A stretch of DNA of 64,000 nucleotides, from contig NZ_CP019724.1 of the NCBI RefSeq assembly GCF_002005225.1, positions 7,544,001 through 7,608,000 of the forward strand, in the 5' to 3' direction. Shown one piece after another: positions 37,867 to 48,447 of this stretch. The notes beneath the pieces were generated by a model. The model saw nothing but the letters and a program-made list of their open reading frames with translations, had not been told where the DNA came from and did not search any database. The stretch comes from Streptomyces pactum (GTDB taxonomy: Bacteria > Actinomycetota > Actinomycetes > Streptomycetales > Streptomycetaceae). Position numbers and translations under genes: made by a program. Position 1 is the first letter of the stretch, and the number at the start of each line of letters is the position of its first letter.

Positions 37867-38761
37867 ATGAGCCAACTGCCTGTCGCCGTCGAACCGGCCG
37901 ACCGGACCAGTCATGGGAGGACGCCGTCGACCTGCTGACGGCCCGCGACATCACCGGCGCCTACGTGCCCGGTGGCAAGACACCCGAGGTCGTGGTGGCC
38001 ACCGCCGCCTCCGACATGGGCGCCATGGCCGCGGAGCGGGTCTTCACCCCGCTCGCCACGCAGCGGGGCGACCCGCTGAAGGTGACCGACGTGGCCACCC
38101 CGGTCGACGACGACCCACCGGCCAGGGCCAGTTCTTCCTGCTGATCGCGGTCAGCATCGGCTCCTACGCGTCCGTGGCCGCCCTCGGCGCCGCCGGTGCC
38201 CGCCTGCCGATGCGCGTGCGGGCCCTGCTCGCCCTCGGCGTCCCCGTCGTCGTCAGCGGTGTCGGCGCCCTGCTCGCCGGGCCGGTGTTCCACCTCGCCC
38301 ACCACGACCTGGCCGGTCTGTGGGGCCTCGGCTGGCTCTACGCCGCCGGCATCCTGTTCATCGGCGTGGGCCAGCACACCTTCCTCAAGCGGTGGACCAC
38401 GCTCGCCATGATGGTGCTGTTCGTGACGCTCAACTTCACCAGCTCCGGCGGCCTGTTCCGGCCGGAACCGCAGAACGGCTTCTTCGGCACCCTGCACGCC
38501 TTCTGGAACGGTGCCGGATTCGTCGAGGGCGCCCGCGGCCTGCTGTACTTCGACGGCGACGGACTGGGCCGCGGCGTGTGGACGCTGATCGCCTGGCGGC
38601 TCCTCGGACTGCTGGTGACGGCGGCCGCCGGCCTGCGCGAGCGGAGCGGCCCGGCCCCGGTGTCGGCCACCGCTCCCCGGCACGCGAGGCCGGGCGGGCG
38701 GGAGGCCGGCCCCACGGCGCAGGAAGCGGAGGAGGAGGCCGAGGAGGTCGTCGGCGTCTGA
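37867..38761 (+). pseudogene. Disrupted YhgE/ABC-2-permease-like membrane protein
   Basis: The frame starts MSQLPVAVEPADRTSHG, then jumps into sequence from the extracytoplasmic part of such proteins (ITGAYVPGGKTPEVVVATAA). The first membrane helix and about 100 residues are therefore deleted. A single-base loss near 38115 (DDDP to TGQGQFFLLIAV) shifts the frame again. The rest contains about five hydrophobic helices (SYASVAALGAAGARL, LYAAGILFIGVGQHTFL) and an acidic tail ending at 38761. It was probably an exporter controlled by the divergent MarR. Assignment to YhgE/Pip is by general pattern. Confidence 0.72.
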
Positions 38762-38818
38762 TCATTGGGGTAAGGTGACCGACGGCCGAGGACAGCCCCG
38801 GCCGCCGAACGCCTGGGA

Positions 38819-38926
38819 GGTGAGACCCATTACCGCTGTGTCGGCCCTGGTGCTCTCACCTCACGGCAGTGCGGTCCCCGCCAACGGGTGACCGTGAGAG
38901 CGCCCTTCGGTTCTCGAAAGGCTCTC
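38819..38926 (+). promoter_or_regulatory. Attenuator-like leader of the PrmC-related methyltransferase gene
   Basis: Four segments can form alternative stems. A (38819-38825) pairs with B (38854-38860), 7 bp. B (38849-38859) pairs with C (38894-38904), 11 bp with one G-U. C (38896-38901) pairs with D (38921-38926), extended by TTCG/CGAA inside. The C-D hairpin covers GAAAGG (38916-38921), the likely ribosome site of the gene. This is the logic of translational attenuation. Confidence 0.6.
38829..38891 (+). CDS. Possible 20-codon leader peptide
   Basis: A strong ribosome site GGGAGGTG (38815-38822) stands 6 bases before ATT at 38829, which opens a 20-codon frame reading ITAVSALVLSPHGSAVPANG, stop codon at 38889-38891. 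An in-frame GTG at 38820 would make it 23 codons but lies inside the ribosome site. The frame crosses segment B of the leader, so ribosome position could decide which hairpin forms. It is not proven to be translated. Confidence 0.4.
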   Translation: MTAVSALVLSPHGSAVPANG

Positions 38927-38933
38927 GGCTTCC

Positions 38934-39755
38934 ATGCCTCAGCTCTTCTCCACCTCTCGCTTTCCCTCCCCCTTCTCCACCGCCTTCCCGACGCGTGACT
39001 CCGTCGTGGCCGCGCTCCGCGCCGCGGGCTGCGTCTTCGCCGAGGACGAGGCGGAACTGCTCCTCGACGCCACCCGCACCGCCGAGGAGCTCACCGTCCT
39101 GGTGGACCGCCGCGTCACCGGCCTGCCCCTCGAACTCGTCCTGGGCTGGGCGGAGTTCCGCGGACTGCGCATCGCCGTCGCCCCCGGCGTCTTCGTGCCC
39201 CGCCGCCGTACCGAGTTCCTGGTGACCGAGGCTCTCGCGCAGGCGCCGGACGCGGCCGTCGTCGTGGACCTGTGCTGCGGCTCCGGCGCCGTCGGTGCCG
39301 CCCTGGCCGCCGCGCTCGACCGGCCCGAGGTGCACGCCGCCGACGTCGACCCGGCCGCCGTGTGCTGCGCCCGCGGCAACCTCGCGGACGCCGGGGGCCG
39401 GGTGTACGCCGGTGACCTGTTCGCACCGCTGCCCGCCGCGCTGCGCGGCCGGGTGGACGTCCTCGCGGCCAACGTGCCCTACGTGCCCACCGGCGAGGTC
39501 GCCCTCCTGCCCGCCGAGGCACGGGACCACGAGCCGCTGGTCGCCCTGGACGGCGGCACCGACGGCCTCGAAGTGCTGCGCAGGGTCGCCACCGAGGCGC
39601 CCCGCTGGCTCGCGCCCGGCGGCTGCCTGCTGGTCGAGACGAGTGAACGCCAGGCACCGGCGGCCGTCGAGGCCTTCACCCGCGCCGGCCTGACGCCCCG
39701 CCTCGCGGTCTGCGAGGAGCTGTACGCCCATGTGGTGATCGGCGTCAGGGAGTGA
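38934..39755 (+). CDS. PrmC-related protein N5-glutamine methyltransferase
   Basis: This 273-residue SAM enzyme has motif I VVVDLCCGSGAVGAALAAAL and the catalytic motif ANVPYVPT in place of the NPPY of HemK/PrmC. This is typical of a second actinobacterial PrmC-like family. The N-terminal helical domain (residues 15-65) should bind the substrate protein. The true target is unknown; release factors are the targets of PrmC itself. The ATG at 38934 lies 12 bases after a GAAAGG that can be hidden in a hairpin. Confidence 0.85.
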   Translation: MPQLFSTSRFPSPFSTAFPTRDSVVAALRAAGCVFAEDEAELLLDATRTAEELTVLVDRRVTGLPLELVLGWAEFRGLRIAVAPGVFVPRRRTEFLVTEALAQAPDAAVVVDLCCGSGAVGAALAAALDRPEVHAADVDPAAVCCARGNLADAGGRVYAGDLFAPLPAALRGRVDVLAANVPYVPTGEVALLPAEARDHEPLVALDGGTDGLEVLRRVATEAPRWLAPGGCLLVETSERQAPAAVEAFTRAGLTPRLAVCEELYAHVVIGVRE

Positions 39756-39769
39756 CGGCGCGGCCCGGG

Positions 39770-41854
39770 CTACGCCCCCTCCGGCGGCGTGGCCCGGGCG
39801 ATCAGCAGGGCCACGTCGTCGGCGTTCTCCGGCTCGTGCAGCGTGCGCAGAAGCAGGTCGCAGACCTCCTCCAGAGGGCGGTCGGGGCCCTCCAGCAGGG
39901 CGAGGAGCGCGTCCAGCCGCTCGTCCAGCGGATGCCGGCGCGTCTCGACGAGACCGTCGGTGTAGAACACCAGCCGGTCGCCCGGGTCCAGGTCGACGGT
40001 GGTGGTCGAGAAGGCGACACCGCCCACCCCGAGCGGCACCCCGGTGGGCAGGTCCAGCAGCTCCGGCGGCCGCCCGGCGCGCAGACGGACCGGCGGCAGG
40101 TGCCCGGCGTTGGCGATCCGGCACTGCCGCCGGTGCGGGTCGTGGACGGCGTAGAGGCAGGTGGCGATGGCCTGGTCCAGGCCGGCCGTGGTCCGGTCGA
40201 GGTGTTCGAGCAGGAACGCCGGATCGAGGTCGAGCGCGGCCAGGGTGTTCGTCGCGGTGCGCAGCCGGCCCATGGAGGCCGCCGCCGCGATGCCGCTGCC
40301 CATCACGTCGCCCACCACGAGCGCGGTCTTGCAGCCCTCCAGCTCGATCACGTCGAACCAGTCGCCGCCGACCTCGCTGGTCGCCTCGGCCGGCTGGTAG
40401 CGGGAGGCGACCTCCAGCCCGCCCGTCACCGGCGGGTGGCTCGGCAGCAGGCTGCGCTGGAGGGTGAGTGCGGCGTCGCGGGCGTTCTGGTACCAGCGGG
40501 CGTTGTCGATCTGCACCGCCGCGCGGGCGGCCAGCTCCCGGGCCAGCAGCAGATCGTCCTCGTCGAAGGGCAGCGGATTGCCGACCCGTTTGAGGTCCAG
40601 GGCGCCGAGCACCTCGCCCCGCGCGATCAGCGGCATCGCCAGGTAGGAGTGCACACCCGCCCGGCGCAGCAGCTCGGCCGCCTCCGGTGAACGGGCGATA
40701 CGCGGCAGGTCCTCGTCCGTCACCTGGGCCACCAGAACCGGCCTGCCGGTGCGCACGCACTCGGTGACCAGGCGGTCCGGCCCGTACCGGGCGACCTGGC
40801 CGGGCGGATCGGCCGCCCGCAGCGCCCGAGGGGCGTCGTGCGCCTGCACGGCCAGGGCCCGCATCACCGCGGGCTCGGCCGGGCCCAGGGTGCTGCGCCG
40901 GCCCTTCACCACGGCCTCCAGCAGGTCCACGGCCGCGATGTCGGCGAGGTCCGGCACGGCCACGCCGGCCAGCTCGTGCGCCGTACGGTCCAGCTCCAGC
41001 GTGGTGCCGATCCGCGCGGAGGCGTCCGCGACGGCGGCCAGCCGGCGCCGCGCTGCCTCCGCCTCGACGCCCGCCCGGTACTGCTCGGTGACGTCCACCA
41101 CCGAGACGGCCACGCCCAGTACCGCGCCGACGGCGTCCTCCAGCCGGTACAGCGAGAGCGACCAGGTGTGCTCCTCGTCCGGGTCGGCGGGGGTCCGCCC
41201 GGTCGCGGACTGGCCGACGATCGGCCGTCCGGTCTCCAGCACCCGGCGCGCCGCCTCCTCCAGGGGGGCCGCCTCGACCAGGGGCAGCACCTCGCGGACC
41301 GTGCGGCCGAGGTGGTCCTCGGCGGACATGCCGTTCATGTTCTCCAGAGACGGGTTGACCGAGACGTACCGCAGCTCGGTGTCCAGGACCGCCAGCCCGA
41401 TCGGCGACTGCCGGATCACCCGCGTGGACAGCGCCACGTCGTGCTCCAGTCGGCGCACGGTGGACCGGTCGACGGCGAGGCCCAGCGCGTAGACGTCCCC
41501 ACGGTCGTCCAGGAGGCGCATGTTGCGGAACTCCACCAGCCGGGTGGTGCCGTCCTTGCGGCGGATGGGGAACGCACCCGCCCAGCTCTGTCCGGTCTTC
41601 ATGACGTCCGCGAACAGCTTCACGACCAGGTCGAGATGGCGTTCGTGGACCATGATGCGGGCGGCGTACTGCCCCAGCGCCTCCGGCGCGGTGTATCCGA
41701 ACAGCTCCTCGGCCTGCGGGCTCCACAGCACGATCCGGCCCTCGGTGTCCAGTACGACCGAGGCCACGTTCAGCACGTCGAGCAGCCCGCTGGGCCGCTC
41801 CGGCCCGCGCGGCGACGCGTCGCCCCCGAACCCGGCAGACCCGGCTGCACTCAT
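39770..41854 (-). CDS. SpoIIE/RsbU-type phosphatase with PAS-PAS-GAF sensor domains
   Basis: This 694-residue protein has two PAS domains (about 25-140 and 150-265), a GAF domain (about 275-440) and a C-terminal PP2C phosphatase. The phosphatase carries EVGGDWFDVIEL and VVGDVMGSGIAAAASM for metal binding. Such proteins dephosphorylate anti-sigma-factor antagonists and so release a stress sigma factor. No kinase domain is present. The ATG at 41854 gives MSAAGSAGFGG. The partner STAS proteins may be those at 60-61 kb. Confidence 0.9.
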   Translation of the reverse strand: MSAAGSAGFGGDASPRGPERPSGLLDVLNVASVVLDTEGRIVLWSPQAEELFGYTAPEALGQYAARIMVHERHLDLVVKLFADVMKTGQSWAGAFPIRRKDGTTRLVEFRNMRLLDDRGDVYALGLAVDRSTVRRLEHDVALSTRVIRQSPIGLAVLDTELRYVSVNPSLENMNGMSAEDHLGRTVREVLPLVEAAPLEEAARRVLETGRPIVGQSATGRTPADPDEEHTWSLSLYRLEDAVGAVLGVAVSVVDVTEQYRAGVEAEAARRRLAAVADASARIGTTLELDRTAHELAGVAVPDLADIAAVDLLEAVVKGRRSTLGPAEPAVMRALAVQAHDAPRALRAADPPGQVARYGPDRLVTECVRTGRPVLVAQVTDEDLPRIARSPEAAELLRRAGVHSYLAMPLIARGEVLGALDLKRVGNPLPFDEDDLLLARELAARAAVQIDNARWYQNARDAALTLQRSLLPSHPPVTGGLEVASRYQPAEATSEVGGDWFDVIELEGCKTALVVGDVMGSGIAAAASMGRLRTATNTLAALDLDPAFLLEHLDRTTAGLDQAIATCLYAVHDPHRRQCRIANAGHLPPVRLRAGRPPELLDLPTGVPLGVGGVAFSTTTVDLDPGDRLVFYTDGLVETRRHPLDERLDALLALLEGPDRPLEEVCDLLLRTLHEPENADDVALLIARATPPEGA

Positions 41855-42101
41855 CCCACGCCCCGCCTTCGCCGTTCCACGCGGCACGCCCTTTTGATGC
41901 CGACTCCCTTGTTCTACCGCGTTCCACCGCGCACAGGGCCGATTCTCCGAGGCCGCTGCCGTCTCCTTCCAGCATCACCCGGCACGGCGGCCGCCGCCGC
42001 ACGGAGCGCGGCCGATGTTGGCCTGTACATGACCGCGTGGGCGGGACAGACTGTGCGCCGAGTGCCGCACCACCCACCCCCCCCCATCGAGGAGCCCGCC
42101 C

Positions 42102-43010
42102 ATGCCCCTGCGCGCCTGGCAACGTTGTCACGCGGCCCTGACCGGACTCGCCGCCCTCGCCCTCGCCGTCGGCCTCGCCGGTCCGGCCACCGCGGCCACC
42201 GCGGCCACCGCGGCCACCGCGGCCGCCCTGGCCGCCGGCACCTGGACCGAGGTGGGCTCCGACCGCGCCGATCCGCTGACCGAGAGCCAGGGTCTGGCCT
42301 CGGTCGAGGTCCCGGCGGGCAGTCCCAACCGCTACACCGGCATCGGCACCATCCCCCTGAGCCTCAGCGGCCGGGGCTGGAACCACGTCGGCGACCCCGA
42401 CGCCTCCTACGACGGCCACTACGTCGAGCCGTACCAGCGGGACGACGGGAACACCAAGATGTTCCGCGTGCAGGCGCCGGACGGCCGCTGGTCGGAATAC
42501 GTGCACACGCTCAGCCCCGGCGAGGCGCTGAACAACTCCTGGTCCGCCATCTCGCCGAACGGCCAGTGGATGCTCTCGGGTGAGTGGGGCACCATGAACC
42601 GGCTGCTGGTCTTCCCGACTCCCGGCGTCAACCCGAGCACCTCGCCCTCGGCGAACCTCCCGCAGGCGGCCACCGTCCGCCTGGACCACGCCGTGCGCGA
42701 CGTCCAGGGCTGCGACTTCCTCGACGCGACCACGCTGCTGTGCTCCTCCGACGACCCGGCGGGCACCCTCTTCGGCGTCACCAAGCCCCTGCTGCGGATC
42801 GACCTGTCCGCCGCGCCGAACGGCACCGCGGACGTCACCGGCCACGTCACCGCCCTGCGGCAGTTGCCCCTGCGCAGCGCCTGTTCCGGCACCTTCGAGG
42901 CGGAGGGCATCGACTACGACCGCCGTACCGGCACCCTGCGCGTGATCGTCGTCTCGCCGGGCTTCTGCGTACTGACGGACAGCAAGACGTACCGCTTCAC
43001 CCGGAGCTGA
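42102..43010 (+). CDS. Secreted protein of unknown function
   Basis: This 302-residue protein has a signal peptide (residues 1-31, LTGLAALALAVGLAGPATA). A short ATA repeat (AATAATAATAA) encoded by four 9-bp units at 42185-42220 follows. The mature part has repeated WxxV/GRW strands (GRWSEYVHTLSPGEALNNSW, SPNGQWMLSGEW) that suggest a beta-propeller, and four cysteines (GCDF, LLCSS, SACSG, GFCVL) that could pair. I do not recognise a defined family. Confidence 0.78.
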   Translation: MPLRAWQRCHAALTGLAALALAVGLAGPATAATAATAATAAALAAGTWTEVGSDRADPLTESQGLASVEVPAGSPNRYTGIGTIPLSLSGRGWNHVGDPDASYDGHYVEPYQRDDGNTKMFRVQAPDGRWSEYVHTLSPGEALNNSWSAISPNGQWMLSGEWGTMNRLLVFPTPGVNPSTSPSANLPQAATVRLDHAVRDVQGCDFLDATTLLCSSDDPAGTLFGVTKPLLRIDLSAAPNGTADVTGHVTALRQLPLRSACSGTFEAEGIDYDRRTGTLRVIVVSPGFCVLTDSKTYRFTRS

Positions 43011-43080
43011 CCCGCCCCCTTCGCGCCGGGCCCGAAGTGGTGCTTTTCTGGGGGTACGGGCCACGAGAGGAGCTATCACG

Positions 43081-43449
43081 ATGGACGCTGAGCGATTGCA
43101 TCCGGAGTCCGTCTCGGTGGAGCTGAGCGGGTGCAGCAAGGAGGACGCCCGGACCGTGTTCGAGGCCCTGTGCGCGTGCTACTCGTCCGACCGGCGCCCG
43201 GACGAGGTGCCCCGGACGTACCACGAGGTGCGCCCCACCGTGTGGCTCGGCACCTTCGACGTGGCCGAGGCCCGGGGCGGGTGCGACCCGGCCCGGCTCT
43301 CGGCGTCCGTCGAGGCCGATGCGCAGGGCGGCTACTGGGCGATCGAGCGGTTCCGCACCACGCTGGACTCCCTGTTCACCGTGCACGACCTGAGCGCGGC
43401 CTCCGGGGACCAGGAGCGGGAACTGCACGTACGGCTGGAGAGCCACTGA
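43081..43449 (+). CDS. Conserved hypothetical protein
   Basis: This 122-residue soluble acidic protein begins 70 bp after the secreted protein gene, with ACGAGAGGAGCTATCACG before the ATG. The segment VSVELSGCSKEDARTVFEAL and the terminal ELHVRLESH suggest an alternating strand/helix fold. I recognise no family or motif. It ends just before the 38-bp palindrome of fadH. Confidence 0.7.
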   Translation: MDAERLHPESVSVELSGCSKEDARTVFEALCACYSSDRRPDEVPRTYHEVRPTVWLGTFDVAEARGGCDPARLSASVEADAQGGYWAIERFRTTLDSLFTVHDLSAASGDQERELHVRLESH

Positions 43450-43481
43450 CCGAGGCCCGCCGGGTGCGGTGTGTGGTGTGC

Positions 43482-45578
<2,097 letters not shown>

Positions 45579-45655
45579 CGGCGCGTGGGGCGCAGGGCGC
45601 GTGGGGCGGGGGCACGTGGGGCGGGGGGCACGGGGGCCGTCCCTAGGATGACCCC

Positions 45656-46225
45656 ATGTCACTCCCGCACGCGATCCTCACCGCCCTGGTCGAAAAGCCG
45701 TCGTCGGGGCTGGAGCTGACCCGCCGTTTCGACAGGTCGATCGGCTACTTCTGGTCGGCGACGCACCAGCAGATCTACCGCGAGCTGGGAAAACTGGAGG
45801 CGGACGGCCTGATCCGCGCGCTGCGCGACCAGCAGCCGGCCCGGGGGCAGAAGAAGTCCTACGAGGTCCTGCCCGCGGGCCGCGCCGAACTGGCCCGCTG
45901 GGCCGCCGCCGCACAGGACCCCAAGCCCCTGCGGGACACGATGCTGCTGCGGCTGCGTGCCGCGGCCGTGGTCGGCACCACCGGCATCGAGGCGGATCTG
46001 CGCCGCCATCTGGAGCTGCACCAGAGGCAGTTGGCCGAGTACGAGGAGATCGAGAAGCGGGACTTCCCGCCCGGGAGGGACAGCACCGAGGACCGGCTGC
46101 GGCACCTGGTGCTGCGCGCCGGCATCGACCTGGAGACCTTCTGGACGCAGTGGCTCAGGCATGCCCTCACGGAGTTCGCCGCGCTGTCCGGTGACACCGA
46201 GCCGCCGGGTGACGAGCGGGCGTGA
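45656..46225 (+). CDS. PadR family transcriptional regulator
   Basis: This 189-residue PadR has the winged helix SLPHAILTALVEKPSSGLEL, then QQIYRELGKLEADGLIRAL, and the C-terminal helices of the Vir family. The ATG at 45656 follows CTAGGATGACCCC. It lies 77 bp after fadH in the same direction across a run of short GGGGCG(G)GGGCACGTG-like repeats, so it may be part of the fadH operon. Confidence 0.88.
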   Translation: MSLPHAILTALVEKPSSGLELTRRFDRSIGYFWSATHQQIYRELGKLEADGLIRALRDQQPARGQKKSYEVLPAGRAELARWAAAAQDPKPLRDTMLLRLRAAAVVGTTGIEADLRRHLELHQRQLAEYEEIEKRDFPPGRDSTEDRLRHLVLRAGIDLETFWTQWLRHALTEFAALSGDTEPPGDERA

Positions 46226-46238
46226 GCACCTCCACGGC

Positions 46239-46790
46239 TCAGAACCGGTACGGCTTCGAGCGACGGCGCAGGAACCAGGCCGCCGCGATGACGCCGGTGC
46301 CGGCCAGCGCGCCGCCCGCCACGAGGGTGACCGTGCCGTAGTCCTGCACGGCTCCGCCGAGACCGCCCAGGACACCGCGTGGGGACGCGGAGGGGGAGGG
46401 GGAGGCGGATCGGCTGGGCGAAGGAGAGGGCGCCGCGGAGACGATGACGGTCTGGGTGCCGGCGGTGCTGTTGTTCGAGCACATGACGATGACCGTGTAC
46501 GTGCCCGGGCTGATGCCCGACCAGGTGGCGGACTGCCCGGAACTCGTCCCGGACAGCGCCACCTGGCGCCCCTGGGCGAAGTCCCCCTGGCTGCCGGTGA
46601 GCAGTGAGGCGGTGCCCCAACTGCCGTTGAGCTGGGCGCAGGCGGTGGTCGTGACCGACACGGTGGTCCCGGTGGTGCTCACGGAGATCCCCGGGCCCGC
46701 GGCGGCCGGCCCGGCGGCCAGTGCGACGGGCAGCGCGGCGACGGCTGCCACGGTCAGGCCGGAGCGGAGAAGTGGCGATGAGATGCGCAT
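46239..46790 (-). CDS. Secreted, C-terminally anchored surface protein
   Basis: This 183-residue protein has a signal peptide (MRISSPLLRSGLTVAAVAAL to AAGPAAA) and a small beta domain with two cysteines (TTTACAQL and VIVMCSNN). A SPSPSRSASPSPSASP linker, a C-terminal helix (VTLVAGGALAGTGVIAAAWF) and the basic tail RRRSKPYRF complete it. No LPXTG is present, so it is membrane-held. GGAGGG precedes the ATG at 46790. It is convergent with padR. Confidence 0.82.
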   Translation of the reverse strand: MRISSPLLRSGLTVAAVAALPVALAAGPAAAGPGISVSTTGTTVSVTTTACAQLNGSWGTASLLTGSQGDFAQGRQVALSGTSSGQSATWSGISPGTYTVIVMCSNNSTAGTQTVIVSAAPSPSPSRSASPSPSASPRGVLGGLGGAVQDYGTVTLVAGGALAGTGVIAAAWFLRRRSKPYRF

Positions 46791-46959
46791 GTGGACTGCC
46801 CTCCGGCGGCACGGTCGGCGGTACATCCGGTTGCGCCGCCGGGATCGGAAACGCCCGTGCTGCCTCACGGGCAGCCAACAGGTCGGCGGCCGTGCCCGCA
46901 TGCCGAGCGCGACCGCCCAGGTGACGCGTTCCCCGCCCCGGCGCACCACCGCCTCGACG

Positions 46960-47964
46960 TCATCCGTCCCCGCCCGTGGTCACCTTCCGCTCCGCCGACA
47001 ATCCGCCCCAGGTGCCGTCGGACAGCCTGGCCCGGACCCGCACCCGGTGCGTCACCCCGGCCTCCGGTCCCGCGTAGAAGCTGTACTCCGCCCGGTCGCG
47101 CGGCGCGTCGGCGCCGTAGACGAGTGATGTCGCCGGGCGGCCGTCCAGGTGGATCTGGTACTCGGTGACCAGGCCGTCGGTGCGCGGCGGGATCCAGGTG
47201 AGGTCGATGTAGTACGCGCCGTCGGCGCGGTGGGAGGCCGCGCGCAGGGCGGTGGGCGCGGTGGCGTGGCCGTCGCCGGAGCCCGAGGTGGTGAGCCGGA
47301 CGGTGGCGCCGGCGGGGGAGACGTTGTCGGCGGCGTCCCGCGCCCGGACCGTGAAGGAGTACCGGGTGCCCGCGCGCAGTCCCGTGACCACGGCCGTCGT
47401 CTGGCCGCCCCCGACGCTGTGCACCTTCGTGACGCCCTGGTAGATGTCGTACGACACCACCCCGCGGTCGTCGGTCGAGGCGGACCAGGTGAGCTGGACC
47501 GCCCGGCTGCCCGCGGCCCGGCCGTGGGCGTCCGCCGGGCGCGTCGGGGCGGAGTCGTCGGCGACGGCGGCCGGAGTGGTCGTCCTCACCTCCCGGCTGT
47601 GCGGCCCCAGCCGCCCGTCGGCGTCGCGTGCCCGCACGGTGAAGGCGTAGGCGGTCGAGGGGCGCAGCCGGGTGACGTCCACCATGCGGTCGGACGCCGC
47701 CACCTCCGTCACCAAGGTGCCGCCGCGATGGACCTCGTAGCTCTCGACGCCGTCGACCGCGTTCCACATCACGTGCACGGTCGTGGCGCTGCCCGCTTCG
47801 GCGGTGACGCCGGTCGGCGCCCCGGGCGGCGCGCCGCTCCCGTCGCCGTCGTCGCCCGTGCCCCAGCCGCAGGACGTGACCAGGGCGAGCGCGCCGCAGA
47901 GCAGGGCGGAGCGGCGCAGGACGGAGACGGGGGCGGTGACGGCGGGAACGGACGCGTCTCGCAC
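46960..47964 (-). CDS. Lipoprotein with three fibronectin type III domains
   Basis: This 334-residue protein has a lipoprotein signal (SALLCGALALVTSCGW, lipobox LVTSC). Three FnIII repeats of about 85 residues follow: PPGAPTGVTAEAGSATTVHV, RAVQLTWSASTDDRGVVSYD and APTALRAASHRADGAYYIDL. No catalytic module is attached. The GTG at 47964 has GGGAGG upstream. FnIII modules in streptomycetes commonly accompany chitin and other polysaccharide hydrolases, and the divergent neighbour is a chitosanase. Confidence 0.85.
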   Translation of the reverse strand: MRDASVPAVTAPVSVLRRSALLCGALALVTSCGWGTGDDGDGSGAPPGAPTGVTAEAGSATTVHVMWNAVDGVESYEVHRGGTLVTEVAASDRMVDVTRLRPSTAYAFTVRARDADGRLGPHSREVRTTTPAAVADDSAPTRPADAHGRAAGSRAVQLTWSASTDDRGVVSYDIYQGVTKVHSVGGGQTTAVVTGLRAGTRYSFTVRARDAADNVSPAGATVRLTTSGSGDGHATAPTALRAASHRADGAYYIDLTWIPPRTDGLVTEYQIHLDGRPATSLVYGADAPRDRAEYSFYAGPEAGVTHRVRVRARLSDGTWGGLSAERKVTTGGDG

Positions 47965-48044
47965 GGCTCTGCCTCCCGGGCGGCGTGGATGCGGCTCCGG
48001 CTCGGCTACGGAGCGGCTTCGTGCCGGCTTCGACTCAACAGTAA

Positions 48045-48081
48045 TGGTCCGGACCAATATGGCGCCTGTGATGCGATCACA
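48045..48081. promoter_or_regulatory. Two operator-like palindromes between the lipoprotein and chitosanase genes
   Basis: TGGTCCGGACCA (48045-48056) is a perfect 12-bp palindrome matching TGGTC-N2-GACCA of DasR-type sites. TGTGAT-GCG-ATCACA (48067-48081) is a perfect 6-bp inverted repeat of CRP-like character. They lie 81 and 103 bp upstream of the lipoprotein GTG and about 370-400 bp upstream of the chitosanase. The rest of 47965-48447 shows no gene. Confidence 0.5.
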
Positions 48082-48447
48082 TCAAGAGGGCCGTGGTCGG
48101 CGGCCACCGGGAAGCATTACGTATGCTGAAGCTCCTCGTGGCCGAAGTCCCGGTAGGAACGCGGGAGTTCGGGCGTCGGCGCGGACCGCTGTCGTCGCTG
48201 ATGCCGCGCCGGCGCGGGCGGCCGGGCGGGCCGGCGCTGGTACGGGCCCGGCCTGCCCGCCCCTGGTCGCGCCAGGCGCTCCTGGTCGCGTCGGGCGTCC
48301 TCGGCCCCGCGCCAGGGAGCGCACCGCCCCGGCACCCGCGCCGGGGCGCGGGCGTGCACCGTCTGGCCCACAAAAGGTGGCCGGGTGCGCGATTCGGGGA
48401 CAGATGTGGCCGAGTGACCGTCCATGTCCCCCAGGAGAGGCCACATA

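Noticed and set aside
38829..38891. Classical amino-acid-biosynthesis attenuator with a run of regulatory codons
   Set aside because: The short frame has no run of one amino acid, and the downstream gene is not biosynthetic; a stalling-type translational attenuator fits better.
48123..48447. Small gene starting MLKLLVAEVPVGT upstream of the chitosanase
   Set aside because: No ribosome site, arginine/proline-rich out-of-frame composition, and it runs into the chitosanase in a different frame.
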